A DNA stretch of 64,000 nt from Helicostylum pulchrum (GCA_025677825.1 JAIXMO010000037.1:186001-250000); one strand, 5' to 3'. Counted from the stretch's first letter, positions 11,682-23,538 are shown. Notes: generated from the letters alone by a model not told the origin. Program-made: numbers and translations.

Positions 11682-12361
11682 TGTGTTTGTGCCACGCTAA
11701 AGTGCCACACTTTCCATATCTAATTTCCTGCTGTGATTATATAATCCAGTCTTTCAGACAAGACATGCAATAATGGAAACCCTCTAATCCTGTACCCAGA
11801 CATCAGTTATTACTGGATGATGTTGATAAGGCCAGTTAAAATAAATATGTATTAGTCATAATGGTTAAAGTCGTGAGATAATCAAGTATATGTAAATATA
11901 TATGAGAATATATATCTGTATATGTGCTTGATCACATCAGTGCTCACTAACAGGGGTATCTCTATCAAACTTAACTACTTATCAAGCATTCTAAACTCTT
12001 ACTATGGCTACTCCTGAATCCACTGTGTTGGCTCAAGCAACCATTGAATCCCCTGATCTCAACCCTAATTATAAACAAAGAATTATTGAATTCTACAGGT
12101 TTGAGAAGACTTCCGCTACTTTCGTTCTTTGCTGGAATTCTTCTTTGCAATCAGTGGTATAACCTAAGACCAGCGTAAGGTTATCATTCTAAAAGCTCAG
12201 TTACGTCGTGCTGCCTCCATTTTCTTGTCTAACGATTTGAAAAACAAGAATTTCCCCCTTGATAATGTATCCTATTATGATGCTATTGAATTATTACAAG
12301 ACCGTTTTCTTTCTAAAGATTTATTAGAAAAATACGAATATGCTTTTCAGTCCATGAAGTA
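11682..12361 (+). mobile_element. LTR retrotransposon stub: putative LTR plus truncated gag
   Basis: An ATG at 12004 opens MATPESTVLAQATIE, followed after a stop and a frame change by QLRRAASIFLS, then a DAIELLQDRFL segment, LLEKYEYAFQSMK and a stop. This layout (helical segment, then A..LL..RF....... Y...F..MK) is that of a Ty3/Gypsy-type Gag. Upstream, 11682-11952 begins TGTG and ends AACA, and could be the LTR. I could not confirm a second LTR or a primer-binding site. No protease, reverse transcriptase or integrase follows: the element is cut about 100 bp from the tRNA gene. It is a dead fragment. Confidence 0.6.
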
Positions 12362-12458
12362 AATCAAAACTACCACTCCATTTGTAACATCACGAAATAC
12401 ATAAAAATACACGTAAAACGATAAACATATCACGATATTCATCAAAAAATAAAAAGAA

Positions 12459-12529
12459 TGCGCGGTCGGGGAATCGAACCCCGGCCCTTCGCGTGGCAGG
12501 CGAAGATTATACCACTTAACCAACCGCGC
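12459..12529 (-). tRNA. tRNA-Gly (anticodon GCC)
   Basis: On the minus strand the sequence starts GCGCGGTTGGTTAAGTGG and ends CCGACCGCGC plus the discriminator A. The acceptor stem pairs seven of seven (GCGCGGT with ACCGCGC). The anticodon stem TTCGC/GCGAA encloses the loop CTGCCAC, giving anticodon GCC. The T arm is CCGGGGTTCGATTCCCCG. The A box (TGGTTAAGTGG) and B box (GGTTCGATTCC) internal promoters are intact. There is no intron, and the 71-nt length is normal for tRNA-Gly. CCA is not encoded, as expected in a eukaryote. A T-rich tract for Pol III termination is not obvious directly downstream. Confidence 0.96.
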
Positions 12530-12539
12530 TTATTTCATA

Positions 12540-15500
12540 TAAATCAAACTAATAAAGTAGTGATATAGCCGTGGTAACAAGCACTTGAATATCACGTGAA
12601 TATCATGTGATCAACTCTATATGATTGGAGCGATGATTAAATGTGCGTGAAAAATAAGGTTTTTTTTTTTTTTCGTTCCTGAATTTTATCCTTAGGAGAA
12701 GTATTAAACTCGAACATTACTAGTAGCGATGAACTTTTATATTTATATTAAAGCAGCATAGTAAAGGTAATTAAATTCTAGGAGCTGAATATTCGAGTTT
12801 CTGGAAGCTGAAATAAGAAGGATGTAACCAAAAAAAAAAAAAATTCTGAATGTTAAGAAGTTTGTATTAGGTTACTAAGTATGAAGCTATTTTATTTATT
12901 TAAGGAAGTAGTAGGGTTTTGTATAAATGCCTACTACCTACTCTCTGCTAAGCAAAAAATACGATAGTAGGCTATATATTCAATATTTAATAAAGATCAA
13001 TGTATTTGTATATCTGAATACTTTATTATTAAAAAAACAAATACGTTTTAAAAATTAATTTATCTTAGCCGCAGTTTTCGAATTATTTTTTTTATGAGGC
13101 TTCATTTTTTTATAGCGTTTTATAGTATTATGAAAGATCACTTGTAAATCACTTTATTTGAAAGCATTTATTGATACGATATATCATTTTTATAAAAGTT
13201 TGACACAGTAAGAAAAAAAAACGGAGGGAGGGGGGTCTGTTCTTTCTGGCGCTACAATGCTCGTAGAGAATTCGCTAGGCCGACTTTTTTTTCTCTCGAC
13301 ATCATACAAGCGTATAACAAGTAAAAAAAAAAAAAAGTTAATACATTTATAGTCTAATCAAATTAATATAACAAAAAAAAGAAAAAAAAAACCACTCTTT
13401 TTCTTTATCCATTCAACTATTATTTTCCTTCTATCCGAATGTATAAAGCGGGTCCGTTTTTTTTTTAAAAAAAATGTAACTGACGCAATATATAACTGCT
13501 CTCGAACTATACTGCTACTACAGTAATTAAAGCCTTCTTTGCAATTTTTGAACATAATTTGTAGTAGATATATACACTTATACTGTATAAGAAGATTTAA
13601 ACGGTCTCTAACTTACAAACTAGCTAACCTTTGGATTTTTTTTTTTTTTGGTCTATAAATAACACCTTTTTTTGTCTGAGCCAAGGAGCCAATAGAGATA
13701 TTTGGACATATAGAGTCATCACCGTTAAAAAAAAAAGAACTTCTTTACAAGTATCTAAAAATAATTACTGCGCGCACTTAACCACGTTCTTTATTTTTTC
13801 ATACGCCTCGTCATGAGAACAATAGTATTTTCTTTTTAATTTTTTCTTATGACAGGACCGACAAGACCTTTTTTTTTTTAAAATTATCAAAAAAAAAAAA
13901 GCTCATATTATCAGATTTAACATTTATACATATCAAATGGCTTTTTATCATATGATAGAATATTCACGGCAATTTATTATTTGCATGAATAAAATTGTAA
14001 ATTCCGGAAATACCATTTCCAATATTACTTTCGTACCAACACTATGTGTTATTTTTGAAGCCCTATTAACTTGATATTTTATTAGTGAGTCTTTGCTGCA
14101 CTTTCCTGCATAAATAACCCAAATATTTATTTTACCGACAGGCACAACGACGAAAAGAAAGAGATTATTGAAGAGGACGGTATTCTGTCTGTTGAGAACC
14201 GGGTACAATCCTTGGGGATCAGTTATAAAAGCGTTGGGGAAAAAAACTTGTTATACATGCAAAAATTGCTTCTCAATGTACTTGGGTAAAAAAAATCTGA
14301 CAACAACTTCAGACATTATGTAATGCTAACAGGTAATGGGGCTTCAAGTCGAACTTCTGTCTTTGCGCTTAGTCGCAAATGGTCTCTACGTATGTATAAC
14401 CCGACAAATTTACAATCTTATGCTGAGAATATGAAGGCGTCCTAATTGATCTGTTTTCCCTAGGCGCTATCATTACTTACCAAAAACGCCCTTCGACGAG
14501 ACTAGGACTACTATAGAGGAGGATAAGAATGATAGGCTAACTACGACCCATCCCCCACTGCAAGAGTGAATCGGACCAGAAAAAACCTGTCGTAGCCATT
14601 GTTTAGTTTCCTCTAACCTCGCTTCGCTCGGTTATGCGGCTAGTAATCGTATACTCTTCTATCTTGATGTCAATCAAAATTAGTTCTTTTTACGCTTATT
14701 ATTCACTTTGGAGTATACATTATTGTACCCTTTTTTTTTAAAAAAATACTAGTAAAAAAAAAAAAAACTTTTTTTGTGTCCTTGTGTATTCTGTTAGCTG
14801 GTCTTTAGATTCACATATTTGAAGATATATTAAAAGGACAGTCTTTGATTGTTTATTCGCCCTTCTAATTGATCTTCATAGCTTAAATACTACAATATGC
14901 GCAGGAAGTGCATATGTGAAACAGTTGTCGCTAGAGACAAAGCTTTCGTATCTTTTCCTGCGCAAACAATAATTATGGGATAATGGTTGAAAATTTTTAC
15001 CCCCCCCCCCCCCATGGAAGGAGTGCTGGTAAAAAAAAGTTGTCATCCGCCGGGAAGTGCGGTACCTTGAGGCACTGCGCAAGTTTCGGCATGTGCATAT
15101 TATCGTAGATCTTTATTGTTAAAAAAAAAAAAGTTCTTTTTGGAGCGTATACAACGCTACTAGAAAACAAAAAGGTAATTTTACCCAGCACGTATGGTAT
15201 CAAGAACCCTCATTGGTGAATTTATATTTTTACAGCCTTTTTTTTTTTTTACTTTTCGTTTTTTAAAATAGACAATGATCGTAGGAAACTCTTTTTTTTT
15301 TTTTTTTTTAACAAAACAAAGCCAATGTGTATTAAAAAAAAAACCAAGCCCTTCTCTCTCACTTTTTTTCTTCTATCATGGTTACGCCACACGTTAATCA
15401 TTTTTTAATTCAGCGCTGTACGTACCGAAAAATAAAATAAAAAATCGAGATGTTTGTTATAAACTGGCTTTGTTGCGCTATTTTTGGAAAACCCAAACTA

Positions 15501-16045
15501 TAAAAAGATTTTTTTTTTCGAGGTTCTAAAAGAGGCAAACTTGTATCAAAACATTTATGTTCTACTGTAGCACGAAAAACTAGTAATAGTTTCTGGTAAT
15601 GTAGAACAAAAGCAAGTACTTTAGTTGTAAAAAAAGTTACATCCTGTTATTCAAAATAAATAGTAATATAATTTCTCTATCGTACGGGGTTTTTTTTGTA
15701 CTCGAAATCATTTTTTTTAAAAAAACCATCAGTCTGGATTTAAATTAGCTCTTTGATGGTAGAGCTTAGAACAGTTTTTTTTTTTTTTTGTTATTGTAGT
15801 AGACTTGATCCACTTTTTTTTTTTGTTATTGTAGTACACTTGATCCACTTTTTTTTTTTTTTTTAAAGAATACATCATTCTTTAAAAAGTTTAGAATTTG
15901 GGTTTAGAATTTGGGCTTTGCAAAAAAAAAAAAGAAACAAAAAAAAAGAAAAGAACCCCCTCACGAGGATTTTTTTTATATAAATACAAGTTAATTTGAA
16001 AGTTTATTTTTTTATTTTTTCATCAATTATAACCTCCACACACAA
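12540..16045. other. Long intergenic region
   Basis: No coding region is supported. Points of note are a 14-C run at 15001-15014, many long A or T runs, a patch of higher GC at about 14330-14690 without an open frame, and a tandem pair of about 33 bp at 15790-15850 (ttgttattgtagta.actt then gatccac, each after a T run). The last 100 bp before 16046 should hold the promoter and 5' UTR of the chitin deacetylase gene. Confidence 0.5.
15786..15852. repeat. Tandem duplication, two units of about 33 bp
   Basis: Two adjacent copies of T-run plus gttattgtagta(g/c)acttgatccac differ at one base outside the T run. A third T run follows without the unit. It lies about 200 bp upstream of the chitin deacetylase start. 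Confidence 0.75.
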
Positions 16046-16892
16046 ATGCGCTCTGCTATTGCTCTTTTAACTCTTGCCTTTGCCTCTATTGGGTTTGCCG
16101 CACCTATTGGTTTAGAAGACACACCCTCGTCCACAGTGCTTCCTACGTTCCGAACATGTAACCGCCCTGGCGTGTTTGCCTTAACATTTGACGACGGCCC
16201 TTATGAATACACTTGGGATTTAGCACAAATGTTGAATTCTCGCGGCATCAAAGCAACCTTTTTCACTAACGGTCATAACTTTGTTACTACTGATTTGAAC
16301 ACAACTACTTCACCTACAAGAGATGGGGCCAAGACTTATGTCGAGGTGCTTCAGATGCTCGATCAATTGGATCATGAAATCGGTAGTCATACTTATGAGC
16401 ATAGTGTCTTGGTGGGTCGTACCAGAGAACAAATCGAGTATCAAATGAATGAACAATCAGATTTAATCTTTGATGCTATTGGAAAGAGGTAATTTTTTTT
16501 TCTGTAATGCACACACACAACGCAGTAAGAAACAAATCAACTTACTCCAAATTTTTTTTTTAAACAGAGTTGCTTTGATGAGACCCCCTGAGGGAGCTAC
16601 AGATGATGCATCTGAACAAATTTTACATGAACTTGGTTATAGTAATATCTTGTGGGATATCGATCCTTTGGATTATAACGGTAGTACAGTTGACGAGCAA
16701 TATGAACTTGTCACTGATGTTGTTGATGCAGACGTTGCTGGTGAGACTTTAGGCCATATCTCTCTTCAACATGACGTTCACCCTTCTTCTGTTCGTGACT
16801 TGACTCCTAGAATCATCGATTATATTCGTGGCAAGAACTATACTTTTGTTACCGTCTCTGAATGTCTTGGTATCAACGGTTACCAATCTTAG
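16046..16892 (+). CDS. Secreted chitin/polysaccharide deacetylase 1 (NodB domain, CE4)
   Basis: A 255-aa product from exons 16046-16488 and 16568-16892. A signal peptide (MRSAIALLTLAFASIGFAAP) is followed directly by a NodB domain. Motif 1 is TFDDGP (47-52), with D49 as base and D50 as metal ligand. Motif 2 is SHTYEH, with H115 and H119 as metal ligands. Motif 3 is RPPEG (153-157), motif 4 WDIDPLDY (177-184) and motif 5 ISLQHD, with H216 as acid. The expected reaction is de-N-acetylation of chitin to chitosan at the wall. No GPI signal or chitin-binding module is visible, so the enzyme is probably soluble. The motif-3 aromatic (usually RxPY/F) is Glu. The intron sits after IGKR, at the same place as in the paralogue at 33.5-34.5 kb. 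Confidence 0.9.
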
Positions 16893-19317
16893 ATTCCCCC
16901 TTTCTTATTATTATTCCCTTTCTTTTTATTCATCTCTTTTTTTATATTTAAATTTCATATCCTGTATTTTTTCTTCATTCAAAATTAAAAAAAAGACTTA
17001 TTTTTTTTTTAAAAAAATTACCCCCCCTCTCTGTGTGTTGTATTTCAAAAAAAAACAAAAAGTTTCGTTGTTGTATTTTATTACTGTCGGTGCATAGTAT
17101 AATATTATGTAGATGTATATGCAAAAAAAAAAAAGAAAAAGAAAGAGGGATGCCCTGTCTTTGATTGACATATAGAACAAATGTGCATGGCTGTTATATT
17201 AATAATCGTTATGGAGGTTGTTCTTTTGTACATGAGAGATAAGATAACGGCGTACCTAATTCAACAGCAGAAAAAAAAAATACACAGCATATACGGTCAA
17301 AGAAGACAAATTACAATTGTATATAAATGATTACTTCAAATTAGTCGGACAAAGTATGATTGACAAATTTGACAAGCAAAAAAATAAATAAAAAGGTCCA
17401 GATCGTATTAAAAGATAAGATGAAAATGACAACAATCTGTAGTTAATAAATTAATACAAGGTTCTCCCCTCCCCTTTTTTTTAAAAAAAAAGCGAGTAAA
17501 AGGGCGTACTGCACGGTAAATCAAGGATTTCCTTTTTTCAAAAGTGTACACACATTGAAGGAGAGATAACGTACGACGTAAAAAGGGTTTGTGGAAGAAC
17601 AGACACTAAGTTTCTCTGCAAGCCATGGTGAATACGTAAGAAACCATAATTTTCTGTACCCAACATTTGTAAGCCAATACTAATCACGATTGAGCCCCAC
17701 ACGCCAATTTTTTTTTAAAAAAAGTTTAAAAAAAGTCTTTCCGCTTTTGTGTAATAAGTTGAGCCATACATAATTAAACGTGGTCAAATGCCACTGTAAA
17801 AAAAAAAAAATACGGGGTGGAAGCAAAATAAAAAAAGAGGCCTCAATAAATTATTGTGACTCAAAACAAAATTTTTACGTTTTATCCTCAGGAATCAATC
17901 GAAAGGTACCATTTCCGAAAGTTACTCCGATGGGGTCTCGGATTGAAGAACCATTGCTTGGCGTACACTCTCTTATTCCGTTATCATTTTCTAATCGTTA
18001 TAAAACCTCGTATAGATAGACTAAATAAATTAACTTTTTGAGTTACAAATACTGTCTTTTTTTCTCTTCTTCTATTTAATATATTAGCTTTTCTCAAGTA
18101 AAAAAAAAAAAACCTCCCCCAGAGAAAAAAACAAGGTTTTATTTTAACACGTTTTTAATAGTATATGTCATTGAACTCAAAAAGCATGAAAAGAAAGGGA
18201 TGTTAAGTGTAAATAGCGGATTTTCTGGAAAGAGATAGCAGTACAGATAGACATCAAACAGTTTCGCAAAAATTTCAGCTTCATTATTTATGCAAAATTT
18301 CAGGGGCGGGGCGTAGAGGAATCTAGACTGCTTGAACTGCTTTAATCAGTGGGGGTTTTTTCCCTTCTAACACGAATTACGATACAATATAAAAAATGGT
18401 TGACTGTCTACTCTAGATGTTTTTACTAGCAAAGTCCTTCATAAAGCACCTTTTGTTCTTTGGTTTAACCAGCCCTTGTTTCGTGACACAGTAAATCAGG
18501 TACAGAAAAAAAAAAACTCCTCCCTTCCTAAAGAAAGAGAGAAAAACAATCATATCAGATTTCATATTTCACATGCGCTTCAAAGAAAAAAAAAAAAAAA
18601 AAGTACAACTCCTACTCTGATTAATACGTAATCAACGGTTTGTTATTTACACAAAACCTTTTTTGTTTATACAAAATTCTTTTTCAAAACAAAAATCAGT
18701 GTAACAAAGTAGTTTTTTATCTTTTTTTATATCTGTTGGGTGGGAAAGGTTCAGTTGACAAGATTGCCAAAACTAGGCATGTTCTTTTTTTTGGTTTAAC
18801 GAGAAAAAAAACTTGTCAATTTTTCATTAAAACAAAAAAAAAAGAGTTTATAAGGGGAAAATCAAAAAAAAAAAAAAAAAAGACGATCTGATAACATCAT
18901 ACACGTGGAGCCCTTTCAAAAAAAAGGTCACTGATAACAATCTATAAACAATGTCACATTTGTCATTGTACAACACAAACAAATAAAAGAAAGACAAAAG
19001 AAAGAGAGAGAAAAATGAACATATATATTTCATACATAGAAAAAAGAAAAATAAGCATAAGTAATTTTTTGTTGTTGTTTTTTTTGTATAGAAAAAAATA
19101 TAAAAAACAAAGTTTTTATATATGTATAAATAAATGCAAGTAGGAATATTTTTTAAGAAAAGAAGAATGAGTTTGTGTGCGAGAGGAAGTGTAATAAAAT
19201 GCTAGTAGAAAAAAAAAAAAAAAGAGTGGTGTGTGGTATATAAAGTTTTCATAAAAGATTCTTGAAGTGGGGGAAGTTTTTTTTTTTGTTGTTGTTGTTA
19301 AAAAGTGATTTTTTTGA
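16893..19317. other. Intergenic region rich in homopolymers
   Basis: The first 200 bp should be the 3' UTR of chitin deacetylase 1. Beyond that I see only A/T runs (up to about 17), T8A9-type palindromes near 17476 and 17706, and short frames with no recognisable domain, for example near 17780-18040. Confidence 0.45.
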
Positions 19318-19485
19318 TCAAGGATGAACAGGACAATGCTCTAAAAAAAAAAGCTGTCAATTTTTTTTTTTTCTTGTACATTCGTAATTTCTATATAACT
19401 TACTTGTCATATGATTTACGGAACCACAAGAAGCACACTTGACACCAGTTTTGTTATGGTTAACGATTTCTTGTTGTGAGTACAT
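19318..19485 (-). CDS. 34-aa CCHC zinc-knuckle protein
   Basis: Exon 1 is 19485-19404 and exon 2 is 19340-19318, with a 63-nt GT-AG intron (gtaagt ... tttttag). The product starts MYSQQEIVNHNKTGV and ends KCASCGSVNHMTKHCPVHP. Splicing creates a perfect zinc knuckle, C-x2-C-x4-H-x4-C; unspliced, the frame runs into an A-run and loses the last cysteine. The ATG follows an A-rich leader, and the stop comes six residues after the knuckle. A single CCHC knuckle suggests RNA or single-stranded DNA binding, or a protein contact; the cellular role is unknown. It could instead be the 3' part of a longer gene, but I found no upstream exon. Intron geometry and the exact motif are the main support. Confidence 0.55.
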
Positions 19486-20076
19486 TTTTGTTGTTTATAT
19501 GATGATATTGGAAAATAATAAAAAGAAAGAAAGAGAGAAAAAAAAAAACAAGTTGATTATTTATATCAAAAAATAAAAAGTGACTGGAAAAGCTAAACAT
19601 GGCAAAACCGATTTTTTTTTTTTTTTTTTCGCTTATCGTTGAACTGCCATCAATCAAAGCGTTTTTTATCTGATTTTAATATCCCGACCAGTTTTTTGAC
19701 AATTGCAACATAAATTGATTTTTTTTATTGTATACTTGATAAGGAAAGAAAACAAGCTTTTATATCCTTTCAAATCATCTTGTTTCTACACACACGTGTC
19801 TTACCAATTGTTTCCCAACTTTTTAAGTGTCAAACTCAAATTATTTTGAACTGTTTTTCTAAATTGTTTTTCTAATCGCTTTTTTTTTTGATTATTATTG
19901 TATGCATCGACTTATCAGAGATAGAAAAAAGGGGGATGATGCTATTTTCTGTTCAGCCTATTCGTTACCGGAGAAGCCGGATAGAGAAAAAAAAATATAA
20001 ACAAGACGAAAAAACAAAACAAAAGAAAGTCATTTTTTTAATTACACAAGGTTATATATTTCGTGATATGATTATC

Positions 20077-20107
<31 letters not shown>

Positions 20108-20291
20108 ACTAAACTGAATACATTGCAAAGAAAAAAGGTCTCTTTTTGAATTGGTGTGTATGGATGATAGTTAATACATATGTCGCAATGATAAAAAAGA
20201 AAAAGAAAAAAAAACAGAGCATGTGATTTTGGTGGATAATGTCGTTATCAGTGTTTTATCGGCCGAAACATTCGTAACAGAAAGAAATTTT
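19486..20291. other. Intergenic region with a TAA microsatellite
   Basis: It contains a (TAA)n microsatellite at about 20077-20105 and otherwise only homopolymer-rich sequence. The left part is upstream of the zinc-knuckle gene and the right part is downstream of the coiled-coil gene. Confidence 0.5.
20077..20105. repeat. (TAA)n microsatellite
   Basis: About nine uninterrupted TAA/AAT units. Confidence 0.9.
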
Positions 20292-21886
20292 TTAAAATTC
20301 GCTCATATTTGTCTCTAATTGTTTTTTGAATTTAGCCATAGCTTGTATGACATCGTCTTGACCTTCCAAATACTCAATCAGGCCTAGTTGAGCCTTTGTA
20401 TGTAACTGCATAATCTCTTCTGGTTCATTTAACTGCCCGTTTGACTCTTGCTGTATCCGTTCCTCCAACAGTTTATTTTCACGCATGACAAGCTTTGCCG
20501 AGGCCTGAGAAGCAATTTCCATATCGACTAATTGCTGTTTCAATGCTTGGTTTTCTAACCTGAGGGTTTCAACAGATTGTTTGTGTCGGTCTTTAATTTC
20601 CGTCAGTTTGAACTCTAACTCCAGGGTCTTTTCTTCATTTTGAGTGGCAAGCCTTTCAATCTGTGCTACCAACCTATCATGCTCCTTATCCATCAGGTCC
20701 CTGATTTCTGCGGTGCCGTACTCCAACTCTATTTTTTCCGCTTGCAACCCTTTGATAACCGCATTGTTCTGTTCTGCCTCTTCATTGGCCACTTCCACTT
20801 GTGTTTCCTCTTGTTTATAATTTTGAATCGTCATCATCATTGTTTTGATTTGCGTGCTTAACGCTTGATCGTTCTCCACTAAAAGTAGGTTGTAAAGTTG
20901 AGTGCGAGTGTCTTTTAGGTCGTCGTAATCGGTTCTTAATTGGACTAGTTCCGTTTCAATCGCCTTGTACGCTTCACAAAGTATTGCGTTTTCTTGAACA
21001 AGTTGTTGCTTATCCTGCTCCAACACTTTGTTCTTGCTTTCTATACCCTTTTTTTGGTCGTTTAAATTCGTTAAATTCGTTAAAGCGAGTGTGTGTGTAT
21101 TCTCTGAATCGGTTAGATGTGACTCTATCGCTTGTTTTAACCCTTGGTTTTCCTTTGTTGTGGACATGATGATCAATTTAGACTTATCCACCACTTGTTT
21201 TATTCGACCCTCTAAATTTTCACTGGTGTGCATTGTATTCACAAGCATGTTGTTTATATCGTATAATCTTTGTTTAATTTCTACTGCATTGTTAGGGTCC
21301 ATCGAATTTAATTTTAGTAATACTTGTTGTAATTCAGCATATATTTTTTCATTTGTGTCATCTGTGTGTATTGTGTAAGTAAATAAAAAAGGAGGAGAGT
21401 GAGTGTATCTAGTTTACCTTCTGTATTTGTGGCGTCAGGAGGATTATGACGAATGACTTCATATTTATTTGAGTCATAGGTTATAGGCGAAGTAACAAAC
21501 TCTTCTTCTTCTTCTTCTTCTTCTTGGATTTTACTAGTGGCATGATAGTTATCTTCTGACCAACGTTCAAAAGACCCAGAGTTTTGTAGTGTACTAACGA
21601 CGTCATCGACATCGCCTAATGAACAAGAAGGCGTTACAGGTTGATTAGGTTCGAATGGATTGGTATTCTTTTTAGGAATGTGTAAAGAAGCATTAGAGAT
21701 AGTAGGTGAAGGTTGTGAGTAACGTTTATTAGGAATATTTAAATTCTGGTGCTTTGTTGCCGTCTTGTCTTTATGAGCCCAGTTACTAATAGACTTTGTT
21801 AAAGAAACTGTTGAAGAACTCCTTCTGTTGACTTTCTTTTCGTCTTTTTCTGTTGTATGACTTGATAATAGTTTCCTTAGTCCCAT
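20292..21886 (-). CDS. Coiled-coil protein of unknown function
   Basis: A 512-aa product from exons 21886-21418 and 21361-20292. The 57-nt intron joins PPDATNTE to DDTNEKIYAELQQV, so two apparently separate open frames are one gene. Residues 1-155 are low complexity: a basic, Ser-rich start (MGLRKLLSSHTTEKDEKK), Asn/Pro-rich stretches with NPFEPNQP (an NPF motif, a possible EH-domain ligand), and a run of eight glutamates. Residues 160-500 form an almost unbroken coiled coil with heptads of Leu/Ile and many Glu/Gln/Lys, and no proline through most of it. There is no membrane segment or enzyme motif. It may be a structural, tethering or endocytic scaffold; this is inference from composition and the NPF motif only. 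Confidence 0.72.
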
Positions 21887-22233
21887 GGTCTTTTTTTATT
21901 TAGTTTTGTTTTACGATAATAAAAATAAGTGCAGTAATGAAAAAAGGGTTGTATAAAAAAAAAAGGGTTTGTATATGTTAAAAAAGCTGTATATGAAAAA
22001 AAAACTTTTTTTTTTCTCTCCCTTTTGTTTCTTTCTCTCTCTCTCTTTTTGTCCGGAAAATATTTCAAATACACCCTTTTTGCTCAAATGATATCACTAA
22101 AGCTCGTACTTTTAAAAGAGTGCGTGGCTTTTTTTTTTGAAAAAGAAAAAAGTGTGTGCTTTTATACAAGAAAAAAAGTTGTCGTCTTTTACACCAACGG
22201 ACACCAGAACAATAGCCCGTTGTCTCTCTCTCT

Positions 22234-22954
22234 CAAAAAAAAAAAAACTTTATTGGTCAATTTTTACGGATGCGGATCGGATACAAGCTGACTTTGTGGT
22301 CGTGTGCGACTTTAAAAGAGCCAGCTCTTTCGCCTAAAAAAAAAAAATGAGTAAGTTAAATATATCATATATAAACAACTTCTCTTATACACGTTATAAA
22401 TACTTTTAGGCAAATTTACTGTTCCAACCGAATATACTCCAGGTATACACTTGATCAGCCAGATCATGTTGAATGACAAAAGGATCATAAACGTCCTTAC
22501 CGAAACCCTCGTCAACGCCCCACCAAACCTGTATGTAACTGAACCATTACCCTCTTATGATAAGCGCGTGAGCAATGTATTTTATAGCCCACCGGGTCCT
22601 TCTGATACTATGCCGTACATCCTTATCAACGTTGTTGAAAGCTTGAAAGATATGGTGCTCTCGCATATCATCTTACGCTGCATCAAGATCTACGAAATAT
22701 ATCATGTGGTCCCTATTTGCGTGGTGATTGTAGCTCAAGAGTTGGATGAAACCATGATGGAGAATAGCACGGTATACCAAGACCTTTCTTTTTTTAGAGA
22801 GATGCAGTCTACGTTTTGGGCCAAGAAGTGCCTATTGATATCGTCAAAGGATTGTTGGATGAACAGAAGCCAATTAAATAATCATCCGTTATTAGATATC
22901 GTATTCGCCATAGCTAGCAATAACAAGTTGATGCTATTAAATGATAGTTCGTAA
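22234..22954 (+). pseudogene. Decayed PD-(D/E)XK-like family member
   Basis: An upstream segment ending DFKRASSFA meets a stop, then (after sequence resembling an intron that ends tacttttag) GKFTVPTEYTPG opens a frame to 22954. Shared landmarks with the minus-strand copy at 46.5-47.5 kb are P.ILI, then Y.V.PI, FWAK.CLLIS and a late L.L stretch. In the 46.5-kb copy the P.ILI strand continues EFRSK, the expected nuclease glutamate strand. Here it reads ILINVVES, so the acidic residue is lost. The first stop, the absence of a clear 5' splice site and the lost residue make this a relic. No C-terminal FIESLSK-type module follows. Confidence 0.6.
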
Positions 22955-22997
22955 AAACGTTTTAAAGCAATAGTTTTTATATGGTATAACAATAAAG

Positions 22998-23018
22998 TTC
23001 TTTTTTTTTTTTAAAAAA
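22998..23018. repeat. T12A9 palindromic tract
   Basis: A run of T directly followed by a run of A. It is one of many such tracts in the window and is discussed in the findings. Confidence 0.8.
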
Positions 23019-23103
23019 AAAGAGTCTGTATTGGTGCTTACGTTATTAAAGATTCTCGTTCAAAGTATTTCTTTCCCATTATTTATCACTTTTGATCAAA
23101 TTA

Positions 23104-23104
<1 letters not shown>

Positions 23105-23140
<36 letters not shown>
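23105..23140. repeat. Poly-T run of about 36
   Basis: One of the longest homopolymers in the window. Its length in the assembly is probably not exact. It lies 25 bp before the 23165 repeat copy, so it could be the poly(A) tail of a minus-strand retroposed sequence, but I see no gene copy attached. Confidence 0.85.
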
Positions 23141-23141
<1 letters not shown>

Positions 23142-23164
23142 GAAACTGACTTTATAAAGGGGTT

Positions 23165-23230
23165 ATAATGCAGAAAGCAATGTAACAGGTTAGGTTTTAA
23201 AGAAATATAATGCGGCACTTTTATGCAGCA
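23165..23230. repeat. Dispersed repeat, copy 1
   Basis: It matches 25014-25082 in the same orientation. Both start with cagaaag, share tgtaacaggttaggttttaa/g and a following aaatat block, then gcggcac/gcgacg and cttttatgcagc. The two copies flank the broken gene at 23.5-24.3 kb. Confidence 0.7.
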
Positions 23231-23269
23231 AATGGAACTGGGTTTCGCGTACTCAAGAAAAAAATCGTG

Positions 23270-23416
23270 GTAAATTAATGATACCATTAAATTCATATAT
23301 TTTCGGGGAGAAAATTGCGATTTAGAGGTAACATAAATTACCACAAATTCGAAGATAATTGCATGGTACCTCTAAACCGCAAATTTTCTCACCAAAAATA
23401 TGTATCATTAATTTAC
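23270..23416. repeat. Long imperfect inverted repeat (hairpin or MITE)
   Basis: The left arm (about 23270-23331) starts gtaaattaatgatac and ends gatttagaggtaac. The right arm (23365-23416), reverse complemented, starts gtaaattaatgatac and ends ggtttagaggtacc. The left arm has about ten extra bases. The spacer is about 33 bp. A third diverged copy of the gtaaattaatg...ttggagac theme lies at about 23430-23500. A MITE, or a nested palindrome inside one, is the likeliest reading. Confidence 0.7.
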
Positions 23417-23538
23417 ACATTTATTTAAAGACAATCGTTTGATGCCATTAATTTACATAGTTCGAGAGTAAACTTCAATTTGGAGACAATTTATGTAAAT
23501 TTAATACAGTTGTTGTTTTTTATTTAAATTGGGGTTTT

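Noticed and set aside
12120..12175. Possible intron in the gag fragment (gtttga...aag)
   Set aside because: Removing it deletes a segment expected in Gag, and the frame is broken in any case, so a decayed element is the simpler reading.
13948..14208. 86-codon minus-strand frame
   Set aside because: Composition is like noncoding AT-rich DNA and no splice-supported extension was found.
14600..14640. A possible hairpin read as a terminator
   Set aside because: Fungal Pol II genes do not use such terminators and no adjacent transcript is known.
9613..16045. CRISPR-like arrays
   Set aside because: Repeats here are homopolymers or two-unit tandems without spaced identical repeats, and the organism is eukaryotic.
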